Below are positions 1-8,230 of a DNA stretch of 64,000 bases, piece after piece. The notes beneath the pieces were generated by a model that was given only the letters and a program-made list of their open reading frames with translations, was not told where the DNA came from and made no database searches. The stretch is from an uncultured Paracoccus sp. (GTDB lineage: Bacteria; Pseudomonadota; Alphaproteobacteria; Rhodobacterales; Rhodobacteraceae): contig CAKTBJ010000011.1 of the NCBI GenBank assembly GCA_934533075.1, positions 1 to 64,000 of the forward strand, read 5' to 3'. Numbering within the stretch: the stretch's first letter is position 1; every line of letters starts with the position of its first letter. Position numbers and translations under genes: made by a program.

Positions 1-367
1 ATAGGTCTTGCCGTCATCCTGATCGACGATGAAATGGCCGTGGATCGGGTTGACCGCAAGCGACAGGCTCGTGACCGGAGGGAGGCCCGGAATCGGGTTG
101 GGCACCACGATGTCGGGCGCCAGCGTCGAGATCGTGCCCGAGCCGGCATAGACGCCGTTATCCAGTGCCACGCTGTCGTCGCCCCGGACCAGATCCACAT
201 CGTCGCCGCGCGTCAGGGTCGTGGCGCCGGTATCCTCCACGTCGTATTTGGCGAAGGGCTGCGAGGCATAGAGGCTGTTCAGCAGCAGGATGCTTCCCAG
301 GTCCAGAGCCGGTGTCGTCGCGTTCAGGTCGATCGTCGCATCGGGGATTTCGGTATAATTAGGGCAT
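1..367 (-). pseudogene. 5' part of an unidentified gene, probably frameshifted at codon 3, truncated by the window edge
   Basis: A minus-strand reading frame with strong coding character runs off the left edge. Its readable start is NYTEIPDATIDLN and it continues through Asp/Thr/Gly-rich sequence (for example LTRGDDVDLVRGDDSVALD). A near-perfect Shine-Dalgarno AAGGAG (381..376) lies 8 bases before ATG (367..365). However, that ATG reads Met-Pro-stop, because an extra T (complement of base 361) follows ATGCCC. Removing that base gives MPNYTEIPDATIDL, so I read this as a one-base insertion, either a real mutation or a sequencing error. In-frame starts further upstream (GTG at 390, ATG at 444) exist but have weak ribosome sites. 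The family is not recognised. The composition resembles the N-terminus of a secreted repeat or Hint-type protein, which is only a guess. Confidence 0.5.
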
Positions 368-583
368 CGCGGGCACTCCTTGACCAACACCCATCCCCGC
401 CCTTGGCACAGACCCGCCCGATGGCTTCGGAGATGGTTACACATACACAATCCCGCATGTTCAGGCTGGACACATGCGAAGGTTGTATTCAATGGAAAAT
501 TTCGCGCAGACAGGGAGCGGCCGGCCGGTCATACGGCGGCGCGGTGGGAGTGGTCGTTACTTTTCAGGGGATTGCGCAGTTTT

Positions 584-599
584 CGGCGGAATTCCGCCG
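584..599. other. Perfect 16-bp palindrome downstream of nagA
   Basis: CGGCGGAATTCCGCCG is a perfect inverted repeat just beyond the nagA stop codon. It could form a hairpin in the nagA transcript 3' end. No clear U-tract follows on the minus strand, so it is a weak terminator candidate at best. The remaining gap (about 380-606) is unusually AT-rich for this window and probably carries the promoter of the truncated gene at the left edge. Confidence 0.35.
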
Positions 600-606
600 A
601 TAAAAA

Positions 607-1722
607 TTATGCAGCTTGCCAGATTCCGCCGACTGTCCAGTCGGGCCGCATCCAGACCAGATCAGCGGCGCGGCCGGGCCGGATTCGGCCGGTGCGGCCG
701 CCGGCGCCGATCAGGTCGGCGGGAATGCTGGTGGCCATCGCCAGCGCGCGGGCGGGCGCGGCGCCCAGCGCCACCAGCCGCGCGATGGCCTGCGGCAGGG
801 TCAGGTCGGCCCCGGCCAGCGTGCCGTCCGCCAGCGTCAGCCGCCCGCCCTCGCGCCGGATCGGCCGGCCTTGCAGGCGCATCTCGCGCGCGTCGGTGCC
901 GGCGAAGGCCATGCCGTCGGTGACCAGGAACAGCCCCTCGGGCCGTGCGGCCAGCGCCACCGCCAGCGTCGCCGGGTGGACATGGTGGCCATCCGCGATC
1001 AGCCCGGCGGCCAGTCCGCCCGACAGCACCGCCCCCACCAGGCCCGGCGCCCGATGGCCGAGGCCGCTCATGGCGTTGAACAGATGCGTCGCGCAGCGCG
1101 CGCCTGCGCGGATGGCGGCCTGCGCGGTCTCGTAGTCGCAGCCCGTATGCCCCAGGCTGACCACCGCGCCGGCCGAGGCCAGCGCCGCGATCTGCTCGGG
1201 CGTCGCCGATTCGGGGGCCAGCGTGACCATCAGTGCCGGCAGGGCGCGGGCCGCGTCGCACAGGCGGGCGAGATCCTCGCCGTCCATCGGCCGGATCAGC
1301 GCCGGGTCATGGGCGCCGGCGCGGGCGGGGTCCAGATGCGGTCCCTCCAGATGCAGGCCGAGGAAGCCGGGGATGCGCCGGCGGGCGGCCTCCAGCCCGG
1401 CGGCGATCACCTGCGCGGTGGTCTCGGGCGTGTCGGTGATCAGCGTCGGCAGGCAGGCCAGCACGCCGGAGGGCGCCTGCGCCGCGCAGATGCGGGCCAG
1501 CCGGTCGGCGTCAAGCCCGGCGCCGACCATCTCGCCGCCGCCGCCATTGACCTGCAAATCCACCAGCCCCGGCGCGATCACGCCCCCCGGCAGGCGCCGC
1601 GCGTCCGGCGGCGCCTCGCCCGCCGGGATCAGCGCGGCGATGCGGCCGCCGTCCAGCACCAGCGCATGATCCCGCAGCAGGGTCTCGCCATCGAAGATCG
1701 CGGCGCCGGCCAGGATGGTCAT
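607..1722 (-). CDS. nagA: N-acetylglucosamine-6-phosphate deacetylase
   Basis: The 371-residue protein belongs to the amidohydrolase superfamily and removes acetate from GlcNAc-6-phosphate in amino-sugar or cell-wall recycling. Visible signatures are PGLVDLQVNG (about residues 51-60), HLEGPHL with metal-ligand Glu126, His192 in SLGHT, His213 in THLFNAMSG, and the catalytic Asp269 in LVTDG. Length is normal for the family. The start ATG overlaps the stop of the upstream kinase gene by four bases (ATGA), so the two are translationally coupled. No PTS transporter or glucosamine-6-P deaminase is seen in the window, which suggests that substrate is made by the kinase from internal or imported GlcNAc. 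Confidence 0.93.
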   Translation of the reverse strand: MTILAGAAIFDGETLLRDHALVLDGGRIAALIPAGEAPPDARRLPGGVIAPGLVDLQVNGGGGEMVGAGLDADRLARICAAQAPSGVLACLPTLITDTPETTAQVIAAGLEAARRRIPGFLGLHLEGPHLDPARAGAHDPALIRPMDGEDLARLCDAARALPALMVTLAPESATPEQIAALASAGAVVSLGHTGCDYETAQAAIRAGARCATHLFNAMSGLGHRAPGLVGAVLSGGLAAGLIADGHHVHPATLAVALAARPEGLFLVTDGMAFAGTDAREMRLQGRPIRREGGRLTLADGTLAGADLTLPQAIARLVALGAAPARALAMATSIPADLIGAGGRTGRIRPGRAADLVWMRPDWTVGGIWQAA

Positions 1723-2570
1723 GCCCCCGCCTCCGCCAGCTCCCGCGCCAGGGCCAGCGCCCCGTCCAGCGCGCCGCCCTGCGCCGGGCGGATGGCGAAC
1801 CGCCCGGACAGCCGCGCCGCATAGGCCGGGCCGAGGCCGCCCAGAAACACCACCGGCAGCGCACCGAAGCGCCCTTGCAGCGAGGCCAGTATCGCACCCA
1901 CCCGATCCGCCGCCCGGCCCAGCACGCGCCCGGCGCCCGCGTCGCCGGCATCGGCGGCGGCGACCAGCCGGGGGGCCAGGGCGGCGAAATCCGGGGCGCG
2001 GGCGCCGGCGGCGAAGCCGATCACGCCGGCGGCGCCGCCCTGTTCCGCCACCAGTTCCGACAGGAACAGGCTGGGCTGGGCGAAACCGTCCTCGGCCCGC
2101 AGCGCCTCGGCCAGCGCCGCGCGGCCCAGCGGCGCGCCGCCGCCCTCGTCGCCCAGGATCCAGCCGCGCCCGCCGAACTGCGCGAACCGCCCGCCGGCCT
2201 GCACCGCAAAGACCGAGCCGGTGCCCATCGCCGCCACGATGCCCTCGCCGGTGCCGATGGCGCCGCGGGTGGCGGTCTGCGCGTCCGACAGGATGCGGGC
2301 GCGGGCGAAGGGCAGCGCCGGCGCCAGCCGCGCCACCGCCTGCGGCATGTTGGCCCCGGCCAGCCCCAGCACGGCGCAAAGCCGGCCCGGTGCCACGCCG
2401 GCGGCCCGCGCGGCCTCCAGCGCGGCGGCCAGGATCGCGTCATGCCCGCCCTCCGGGTCGGAATGGATATTCGCCGGCCCGGCCTCGCCGCGCCCCAGCA
2501 CGCGCCCGGCGCCGTCCGCCACCGCCGCCCGGCAGCCGGAGCCGCCGCCATCCACGCCGAGGATCAGCAT
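1719..2570 (-). CDS. BadF/BadG/BcrA/BcrD-family ATPase, probable N-acetylglucosamine kinase
   Basis: The 283-residue protein has the phosphate-binding loop GVDGGGSGCRA (residues 5-15) of the actin-like BadF/BcrA ATPase family, and GTGSVFAV and GWILGDEGGG motifs typical of bacterial GlcNAc kinases. With nagA it would convert GlcNAc to GlcNAc-6-P and then to GlcN-6-P. I place the start at the ATG before LILGVDGGG. The open frame extends far upstream, but only through the 81-bp repeat array, where it gives low-complexity 27-residue repeats and no family sequence. It overlaps nagA by four bases. The exact sugar (GlcNAc, glucosamine or another amino sugar) cannot be decided from sequence alone. 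Confidence 0.85.
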   Translation of the reverse strand: MLILGVDGGGSGCRAAVADGAGRVLGRGEAGPANIHSDPEGGHDAILAAALEAARAAGVAPGRLCAVLGLAGANMPQAVARLAPALPFARARILSDAQTATRGAIGTGEGIVAAMGTGSVFAVQAGGRFAQFGGRGWILGDEGGGAPLGRAALAEALRAEDGFAQPSLFLSELVAEQGGAAGVIGFAAGARAPDFAALAPRLVAAADAGDAGAGRVLGRAADRVGAILASLQGRFGALPVVFLGGLGPAYAARLSGRFAIRPAQGGALDGALALARELAEAGA

Positions 2571-2640
2571 GCCGGCCCGCGCAGCCATGCCGCGCCCGAC
2601 CGCGCCCGCGATGCGCCGCGCGATACCCGCCCGGCCCGCC

Positions 2641-2963
2641 ATTCCGGCCCCGCGCCATGCCGCAAGGAGGAAACGCCCCCCGCACATTGCCCACGCCGTA
2701 GGGTGCGTGCTTGCACGCACCATCCCGTCCTCACGCCGTGCCCGAAGACGGAAACGTCCCCCGCATGCCGCCCATTCCGTGGGGTGCGTGCCGATATGCG
2801 CCATTCCGGCCATGCGCAAAAGCCGAAAGAGGAAACGCCCCCCACATATCGCGCGCTCCGCAGGGTGCGTGCCTGCATGCGCCATCCCCACCCCGCGCGA
2901 TGCCCGGAAAAGGAAACCCCGCCCGCGCCCCGCAGGATGCGGCACCCGTCGCGCCATGCCCCG
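2641..2963. repeat. 81-bp tandem repeat array (three full units plus one shortened unit)
   Basis: The marker GGAAACG/C starts at 2669, 2750, 2831 and 2912, giving an exact 81-bp spacing. A second marker, GGTGCGTG, starts at 2702, 2783 and 2864. The last unit has lost about nine bases between the two markers. Each unit carries a version of the dispersed palindrome GGTGCGTGC-TT-GCACGCACC, perfect only in the first unit (2702-2721). Because 81 is a multiple of three, several frames stay open through the array, which artificially lengthens the kinase reading frame. The array fills most of the 589-bp divergent gap between the kinase gene and pxpA. Confidence 0.85.
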
Positions 2964-3097
2964 CCCGCCGCCCGCAAGGGGCGCACGGATCGGGCGGGGC
3001 AAGGCGGCGTCACGGTCACGGCGGGGCCTTCGTCTCGGGTTGCCGGACATATCGCAGGCCCGCCCCGGCTTGGCCAGCCGATTTCGCCGCCCGGCCC

Positions 3098-3127
3098 TTC
3101 CCACAGGCCGCGGCCCGCGCCTATAGT
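3098..3127 (+). promoter_or_regulatory. Candidate sigma70-type promoter of pxpABC
   Basis: A good -10 element TATAGT (3122-3127) lies 32 bases before the pxpA start, with a weak -35 match TTCCCA (3098-3103) at an 18-base spacing. It sits in the divergent gap facing the pxp operon. This is pattern matching only. Confidence 0.35.
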
Positions 3128-3159
3128 CGGCGAAAGGCGGCCCGTGAAAGGACATGACG

Positions 3160-3924
3160 ATGGCGCGAGAGATCGACCTGAATTCCGATCTGGGCGAGAG
3201 CTTCGGCCCCTGGCGGATGGGCGACGACGAGGCGATGCTGTCCATCGTCACCTCGGCCAATGTGGCGGCGGGCGGCCATGCCTCGGACCCCGAAACCATG
3301 TATCGCACCCTGCTGACCACGGCCGAGCGCGGCGTGGTGGTCGGCGCGCATCCCGGTTACACCGACCGCGAGGGCTTCGGGCGCCGCGTCATCCCCATGC
3401 GGCCCGGCGAGGTCGCCCGCATGATCGCCGCGCAGATCGGCGCGCTTCAGGCCATCGCCGCGCTGGCCGGGACCGAGGTGGTCTATGTCAAGCCGCACGG
3501 CGCGCTGGCCAACCTCGCCGCCGATGACGAAGCCGTGGCCCAGGCCATCGCCGAGACCGTCGAGGCCCTGCCCGGCAAGCTGGCGATCCTGGCGATCTCC
3601 GGCACGGCGCTGGATGGCATCGCCCGGCGCCGGGGCATGCGCGTCGCCTCGGAGATCTTTGCCGATCGCAACTATCTGCCCAGCGGGCGGCTGGTGCCGC
3701 GCTCGCGCTCCGACGCGCTGCTGCACGATGCCGACGCGGCCGCCGCGCGGCTGGTGCGGGTGCTGGAGACCGGGCTGATGCCGGTGATCGGCGGCGACCC
3801 GATCCCGCTGAAGGCCGAATCGATCTGCGTGCATGGCGACGGCGCGGCCGCCGTGGCGATGGCCCGCGCCCTGCGCCTCCGGCTGGAGGAAGCCGGCGTG
3901 ACGCTGAGGCCCTGCTTTTCATGA
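3160..3924 (+). CDS. pxpA: 5-oxoprolinase subunit A (LamB/YcsF family)
   Basis: The 254-residue protein has the family opening IDLNSDLGESFGPW and the KPHGALAN motif (about residue 110). PxpA acts with PxpB and PxpC in ATP-dependent opening of 5-oxoproline (pyroglutamate) to glutamate, a damage-repair and salvage reaction. Two ATGs are possible, 3154 and 3160. I prefer 3160 because the AAAGGA ribosome site (3147-3152) is then seven bases away instead of one. It overlaps pxpB by four bases. Confidence 0.93.
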   Translation: MAREIDLNSDLGESFGPWRMGDDEAMLSIVTSANVAAGGHASDPETMYRTLLTTAERGVVVGAHPGYTDREGFGRRVIPMRPGEVARMIAAQIGALQAIAALAGTEVVYVKPHGALANLAADDEAVAQAIAETVEALPGKLAILAISGTALDGIARRRGMRVASEIFADRNYLPSGRLVPRSRSDALLHDADAAAARLVRVLETGLMPVIGGDPIPLKAESICVHGDGAAAVAMARALRLRLEEAGVTLRPCFS

Positions 3925-4598
3925 GCGCGCCGCTTTATCGCCCCGTCGGCGACACCGCCCTGATGGTCGAGTTCGGGGACGTGATCGACCCCGCCCTGCA
4001 TGGCCGCGTGCTGGCGCTGGATACGGCGCTGGCCGCCGCCCCCTTCGCCGGCTTCCGCGAGGCCGTGCCGGCCTATGCCAGCCTGATGGTGCGCTTCGAC
4101 CCCGTCGAGACCGACCATGCGGGCGCCATCCGGGCGCTGGACGCGCTGCTGGCCCATGCCCCGGCGGCGCGGGGCGAGCCGGCCCGGCGCGAGGTCGCGG
4201 TCTGCTATGACGGCGATCTGGGTCCCGATCTGGCCGTGGTGGCCGAGGCCGCCGGGATGAGCGTGGAGGCCGTCATCGCCGCGCATCTGTCCGGCGACTA
4301 CAGCGTGTTCCTTTACGGATTCGCGCCCGGCTATGCCTATATGGCCGGCGTGCCGGAGGGGTTGCGTCTGCCGCGCAAGCCCGCCGCCGTGCGCGACGTG
4401 CCCGCGGGCAGCGTCATCATCGCCGGCCCGCAATGCCTGGTCACCACGCTGACCATGCCGACCGGCTGGTGGCGGATCGGCCGCTCGCCCACCGCCATCC
4501 TGACCGGCGACGACGAACGGCCCTTCCTGTTCGACGTGGGCGACCATGTGCGGTTCCGGCGCATCTCGCTGGACGAATATCAGGGAGGGCGGGGATGA
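3921..4598 (+). CDS. pxpB: 5-oxoprolinase subunit B (allophanate hydrolase subunit 1/KipI family)
   Basis: The 225-residue protein carries the family signatures YGFAPGYAYMAG, then PRKPAAVRDVPAGSV and IAGPQCLV in its second half. It forms the B-C carboxyltransferase-like part of 5-oxoprolinase. ATGA overlaps at both ends (with pxpA and pxpC) show a single coupled operon. The old name KipI (inhibitor of a sporulation kinase) applies to a Bacillus homologue and is not expected to describe the role here. Confidence 0.93.
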   Translation: MSAPLYRPVGDTALMVEFGDVIDPALHGRVLALDTALAAAPFAGFREAVPAYASLMVRFDPVETDHAGAIRALDALLAHAPAARGEPARREVAVCYDGDLGPDLAVVAEAAGMSVEAVIAAHLSGDYSVFLYGFAPGYAYMAGVPEGLRLPRKPAAVRDVPAGSVIIAGPQCLVTTLTMPTGWWRIGRSPTAILTGDDERPFLFDVGDHVRFRRISLDEYQGGRG

Positions 4599-5542
4599 GC
4601 CGGGCCGTTCTGAAGGTCGTCTTTGCCGGTCCCTATGTCTCGATTCAGGACGGCGGGCGGCAGGGCTATATGCGCTTCGGCGTGCCGCGCTCCGGGCCGA
4701 TGGACCGGCTGGGCTTCGCCACGGCGAATCTGGCGCTGGGCAACGACCCGGCTGCCGCGGGGATCGAGGTCTCGGCCGGGGGCCTCACGCTGGAATGCGT
4801 CGAGGGCGCGGTGGGCCTCGCCGTTGCCGGCGGCGGCTTCCTGACCGAACTGGCGGGCCAGACCGCGCCGGGCTGGCGGGTGGCCACGATCGAGGCCGGG
4901 CAGCGGCTGGTGATCCGCCCCGGCCGCTGGGGGGCGTGGACGAACCTGGCCTTCGCCGGGCGGCTGGCGGCGCGCGAATGGCTGGGCAGCGCCGCCACGC
5001 ATGCGCTCTCGGGCTTTGGCGGCGGCCGGGTGGCGACCGGCCAGCGGCTGGAGATCGAGGATGCGCGGGCCGTGGCGCCGCGCGACCTGCCGCTGCCGGT
5101 GCTGGCGCGGTTCACCGGGCTGGCGCATGTGGTGATGGGACCGCAGGATCATTTCTTCGACGCCGCCGCGCGCGAGGCGTTCCTGCATGGCGACTGGTCG
5201 CTGAGCAATGCCTATGACCGGATGGGCATGCGGCTGTCGGGTCCGGTCATCAAGCCGGCGGCGGCGCTGGACATGCCGTCCGAGGGCATCATGCGCGGCG
5301 CGGTGCAGGTGGCCGGCGACGGGGTGCCGGTGGTGATGCAGGCCGATCACGGCACCACCGGCGGCTATCCCAAGATCGCCACGGTCCTGGACTCCGACCT
5401 GGACGCCTTCGTGCAGGGCCGGCCCCGGCAGCCGGTGCATTTCCGGCTGGTGACGCCCGCGCAGGCGGTCGCCATCGCCCGCACCCGCCACGCGGCCGTG
5501 GCGCGCTATCTGGCCGGGATAAGGCGCGAGGCGGGGGGATAG
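4595..5542 (+). CDS. pxpC: 5-oxoprolinase subunit C (biotin-dependent carboxyltransferase-like/KipA family)
   Basis: The 315-residue protein shows the N-terminal signature SIQDGGRQGYMRFGVPRSGP and, near residues 225-255, PSEGIMRGAVQVAGDGVP followed by MQADHGTTGGYPK, as in the urea-amidolyase/KipA family. The start ATG overlaps the pxpB stop. It is the last gene of the operon and converges on pyrF. The 164-bp gap to pyrF holds no recognisable feature. Confidence 0.93.
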   Translation: MSRAVLKVVFAGPYVSIQDGGRQGYMRFGVPRSGPMDRLGFATANLALGNDPAAAGIEVSAGGLTLECVEGAVGLAVAGGGFLTELAGQTAPGWRVATIEAGQRLVIRPGRWGAWTNLAFAGRLAAREWLGSAATHALSGFGGGRVATGQRLEIEDARAVAPRDLPLPVLARFTGLAHVVMGPQDHFFDAAAREAFLHGDWSLSNAYDRMGMRLSGPVIKPAAALDMPSEGIMRGAVQVAGDGVPVVMQADHGTTGGYPKIATVLDSDLDAFVQGRPRQPVHFRLVTPAQAVAIARTRHAAVARYLAGIRREAGG

Positions 5543-5706
5543 GGGGTCCCCCGCCGCGCCTCCGGCGCATGCGGGGCCGTGATCGGGTCCTTGTGCGGCG
5601 AAGGCATACGGGCGCCGGCGGGTCTGCGCGGGTCCGATGGCAAGGCGGCGACCCGCCGCGGTCTCCGGTCCGGCAGGGTCCGCGGCGTGAGGCTCGCCCC
5701 CCCGCT

Positions 5707-6594
5707 TCAGCCCGCCGCCGCCACTGGCGGCGGGGCGATGGCCGCCTTGAACGCCGCGATCCGCTCCACGATCAGCGCCCGATAGCCGGCCGGGGACAGG
5801 CCGCGATCCTCGACCCGCATCACCCCGCGCGAGACCGGCACCAGCAGATCGCCCGGCCTTGTGCCGCGCAAGGCATGGATGGCGCCGGCATCGCCGCCCT
5901 GTGCCCCCAGTCCCGGCGCCAGGATGATCGCGCGCGGCATCAGCATGCGCAGCCGCCGCCCCTCATGCGGCACCGTCGCCCCGATCACCGCGCCGATCGG
6001 GTCCAGCCCGTCGCCCTCCGCCGCGCCCAGGTCCCCGATCAGGTCGGCGACGCGATCCGCAACGGCGCGGTTGCCGGTCATCCGGTCCTGCAACCAGCCC
6101 GCGCCGGGATTGGAGGTGCGGCACAGCACGAACAGCCCCTTGCCGTGGCGGCGCGCGCAATCGGCGAAAGGTTCCAGCGTATCCGGTCCCATCAGCGGGT
6201 TGACGGTCAGGCAGTCGGCCTCGAAATCGCCCGAACCGCCCGCCTCCGGCGGCGTGAGGTAGGCGCGCGCATAGGCCGCGGCGGTGGCGCCGATATCGCC
6301 CCGCTTGGCGTCGAGGATCACCCCGATCCCCGCCGCCCGCGCGCGTTTCATGCCCGCCGACAGGGCCGCGAGGCCGGGCAGGCCGCAGGCCTCGAAATAG
6401 GCGCTCTGGAATTTCACGAAACCGGCCTGCCCCGCGATGGCGTCGAGGGCGAAATCGGTAAAGCGCCCGATCCAGCCGGCCCCGTCGCCCTGGTCGAGGA
6501 ACGCCGGAAGATCGGGCAGGAACGGGTCGATGCCCACCACCAGCTCGCCATGCAGGGCGGTGTTGCGCTGGACGATCTCGATCCATGACGACAT
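5707..6594 (-). CDS. pyrF: Orotidine-5'-phosphate decarboxylase, subfamily 2
   Basis: The 295-residue enzyme makes the last step to UMP. The catalytic Lys/Asp cluster is visible as LDAKRGDIG, with Asp95, Lys97 and Asp100, and Lys61 in FVKFQ. The length (about 295 rather than about 235) and this motif place it in the longer type-2 OMP decarboxylase group, not the E. coli type. A GGGAGA ribosome site lies about six bases before the ATG. The 264-bp region upstream contains no gene and presumably its promoter. Confidence 0.93.
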   Translation of the reverse strand: MSSWIEIVQRNTALHGELVVGIDPFLPDLPAFLDQGDGAGWIGRFTDFALDAIAGQAGFVKFQSAYFEACGLPGLAALSAGMKRARAAGIGVILDAKRGDIGATAAAYARAYLTPPEAGGSGDFEADCLTVNPLMGPDTLEPFADCARRHGKGLFVLCRTSNPGAGWLQDRMTGNRAVADRVADLIGDLGAAEGDGLDPIGAVIGATVPHEGRRLRMLMPRAIILAPGLGAQGGDAGAIHALRGTRPGDLLVPVSRGVMRVEDRGLSPAGYRALIVERIAAFKAAIAPPPVAAAG

Positions 6595-6858
6595 GGCGCG
6601 TTCTCCCTGGCTGACATGCCGCATCGGGATAGCGCATCCCGCCCCGCGCGTCGATACGGGCGCCGCCCTTGCGCCCCGTCCGGCGGCGTCGGGTCGGATG
6701 GCCTGCCCCGGATATTCCTGCCGGCGGCGGGGGGCATGATGCTGCACGTCCCGCGTCCGGGTGGCGATGGCGTGTCCTGTTCGACGGCGCTGGACCCGCC
6801 CGGATCGGCCCCGTCCCGGTTGCCGGGCCTGTATCGGGGCCGGTCCCGTCCCGCCGGG

Positions 6859-7329
6859 TCATCCGGGCCAGATCGTGACCTCGATCACGTCCGGCGCGCA
6901 GGGCTGGCTGTCGTCGCGGATGCCCTGGAACTCCATCCAGCCGATGCGGGCGGCGACCCGCTCGGTCTCCAGCAGGAAGAGCGGGCCGGCCGGCAGCGGA
7001 TCGGGCATCGAGGGGCTGGACAGCGTGAACCTGCGCGAGGGGAAGCAGGCCTCGACGGTCTCGATCCGGGTCCAGTCCCGGCCGGAGACCGGCTCGGCCG
7101 GGGCATGGTCCGGCTCGGTCTCGTAGATGCTGACGCGGATATGCTGGTTCAGGCAGCTTGCGGTATAGACGACCAGCCCGGAGGGCGGCACGAACAGGCT
7201 GCGCCGTTCCATTTCCGGGGTGATCTCGACGGGGGCGGCAAAAGGCGCGCCGGGATCGACGAGGTAGAACTGGCCGTAATCGGATTGCCAGGCGAAGCTG
7301 GCCCAGCCGCGTGGTGACAGGAAGCGCAT
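6859..7329 (-). CDS. Conserved-looking hypothetical protein
   Basis: The 156-residue protein is not recognised. It starts MRFLSPRGWASFAWQSDYGQ, has no signal peptide or membrane segment, and is rich in aromatic residues and beta-forming stretches (FLLETERVAARIGWMEFQG, then VIEVTIWP at the C-terminus). The start is well supported by an AGGAAAGGA ribosome site immediately upstream. It appears monocistronic, transcribed toward pyrF's 5' end, with the tandem-repeat block directly upstream. Coding statistics look like the neighbours. Confidence 0.65.
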   Translation of the reverse strand: MRFLSPRGWASFAWQSDYGQFYLVDPGAPFAAPVEITPEMERRSLFVPPSGLVVYTASCLNQHIRVSIYETEPDHAPAEPVSGRDWTRIETVEACFPSRRFTLSSPSMPDPLPAGPLFLLETERVAARIGWMEFQGIRDDSQPCAPDVIEVTIWPG

Positions 7330-7410
7330 TCCTTTCCTCCCCGGCCCGAATCGCCCGCCCCGACGGACGGACCGCAGGGCAGGCTACGCCATGCGGGGCC
7401 AATGTGGGAA

Positions 7411-8130
7411 GGGCGGGCTTCCGGGCGGCGAAGCCGTGCATCCTGCGGTGCGTGGAGCATGCTGTTCTTCTCCCGGCCGGCAGCACGGCCGCCGGACAGG
7501 CGATGCCATGTGCATCCGACGATGGAGGGGAGGGCAATCCGGGCGGCGAAGCCCGAACTGCATGAAATCACGCACCCTGCGACGCTGGGGCGGATGGCCG
7601 GATGGCGGCGCGATCCAGGCAGGTCCGCGCCCGACCTTCAATCTGTGGTCGGAGCCGGTCGCTAAAGCGTGCATCCTGCGGTGGAGGGCGGCATCCATTC
7701 CTTTCCAACCCGAGTCACGGGACCGGCCGGTAGCGCGTCCGCGGGACAAGGCAGGCTTGTGCAGCCGATGGTGGAAGGAAGGGCGATCCGGGCGGCGAAG
7801 CCCGAACTGCATGAAATCACGCACCCTGCGATGCTGGGGCGGATGGCCGGGTGGTGGGGCGATCCAGGCAGGTCCGCGCCCGACCTTCAATCTGTGGTCG
7901 GAGCCGGTCGCTGAAGCGTGCATCCTGCGTTGAGGCGGCATCCATTCCTTCCCAACCCGACTCACGGGGCTGGCCGGCAGCGCGTCCGCGGGACAAGGCA
8001 GGCTTGTGCAGCCGATGGTGGAAGGAAGGGCGATCCGGGCGGCGAAGCCCGGAGTGCATGAAATCACGCCCCCTGCGACGCCGGGGCGGATGGCCGGATG
8101 GCGGTGCGATCCATGCGCCCCGCGCCCGGC
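7411..8130. repeat. Tandem repeat block with a period of about 248 bp
   Basis: Units begin near 7529, 7774 and 8022. The marker CATGAAATCACGC occurs at 7561, 7810 and 8057 (spacings 249 and 247). Two full units are nearly identical. The third is cut off after about 105 bp, and a diverged leading unit from 7411 lacks about 110 bp of its middle. The unit includes GGGCGGCGAAGCCCG, GACCTTCAATCTGTGGTCGG and GCGTCCGCGGGACAAGGC. The 247/249 spacing breaks the reading frame between copies, so I consider the block non-coding even though long frames stay open. It fills most of the 901-bp gap 7330-8230, and nothing else was recognised there. Confidence 0.85.
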
Positions 8131-8230
8131 TGTTGAGGCGGCGGCTTGTCCAAAAGGTCGCCGGATGGCCTGTCCGGTGGCATGGCGCAAGGCGGGGTCA
8201 GGCCCTCGCCCTGCGCCGCAGCCTTGCGCC

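Noticed and set aside
2641..2963. CRISPR array
   Set aside because: The whole 81-bp unit is repeated, spacers are not unique, units are degenerate and there are no cas genes.
2571..3320. N-terminal extension of the GlcNAc kinase through the 81-bp array (repeats of about 27 residues)
   Set aside because: The frame stays open only because 81 is divisible by three. The kinase family begins at the ATG at 2570, and the extension has no ribosome site or conservation signal.
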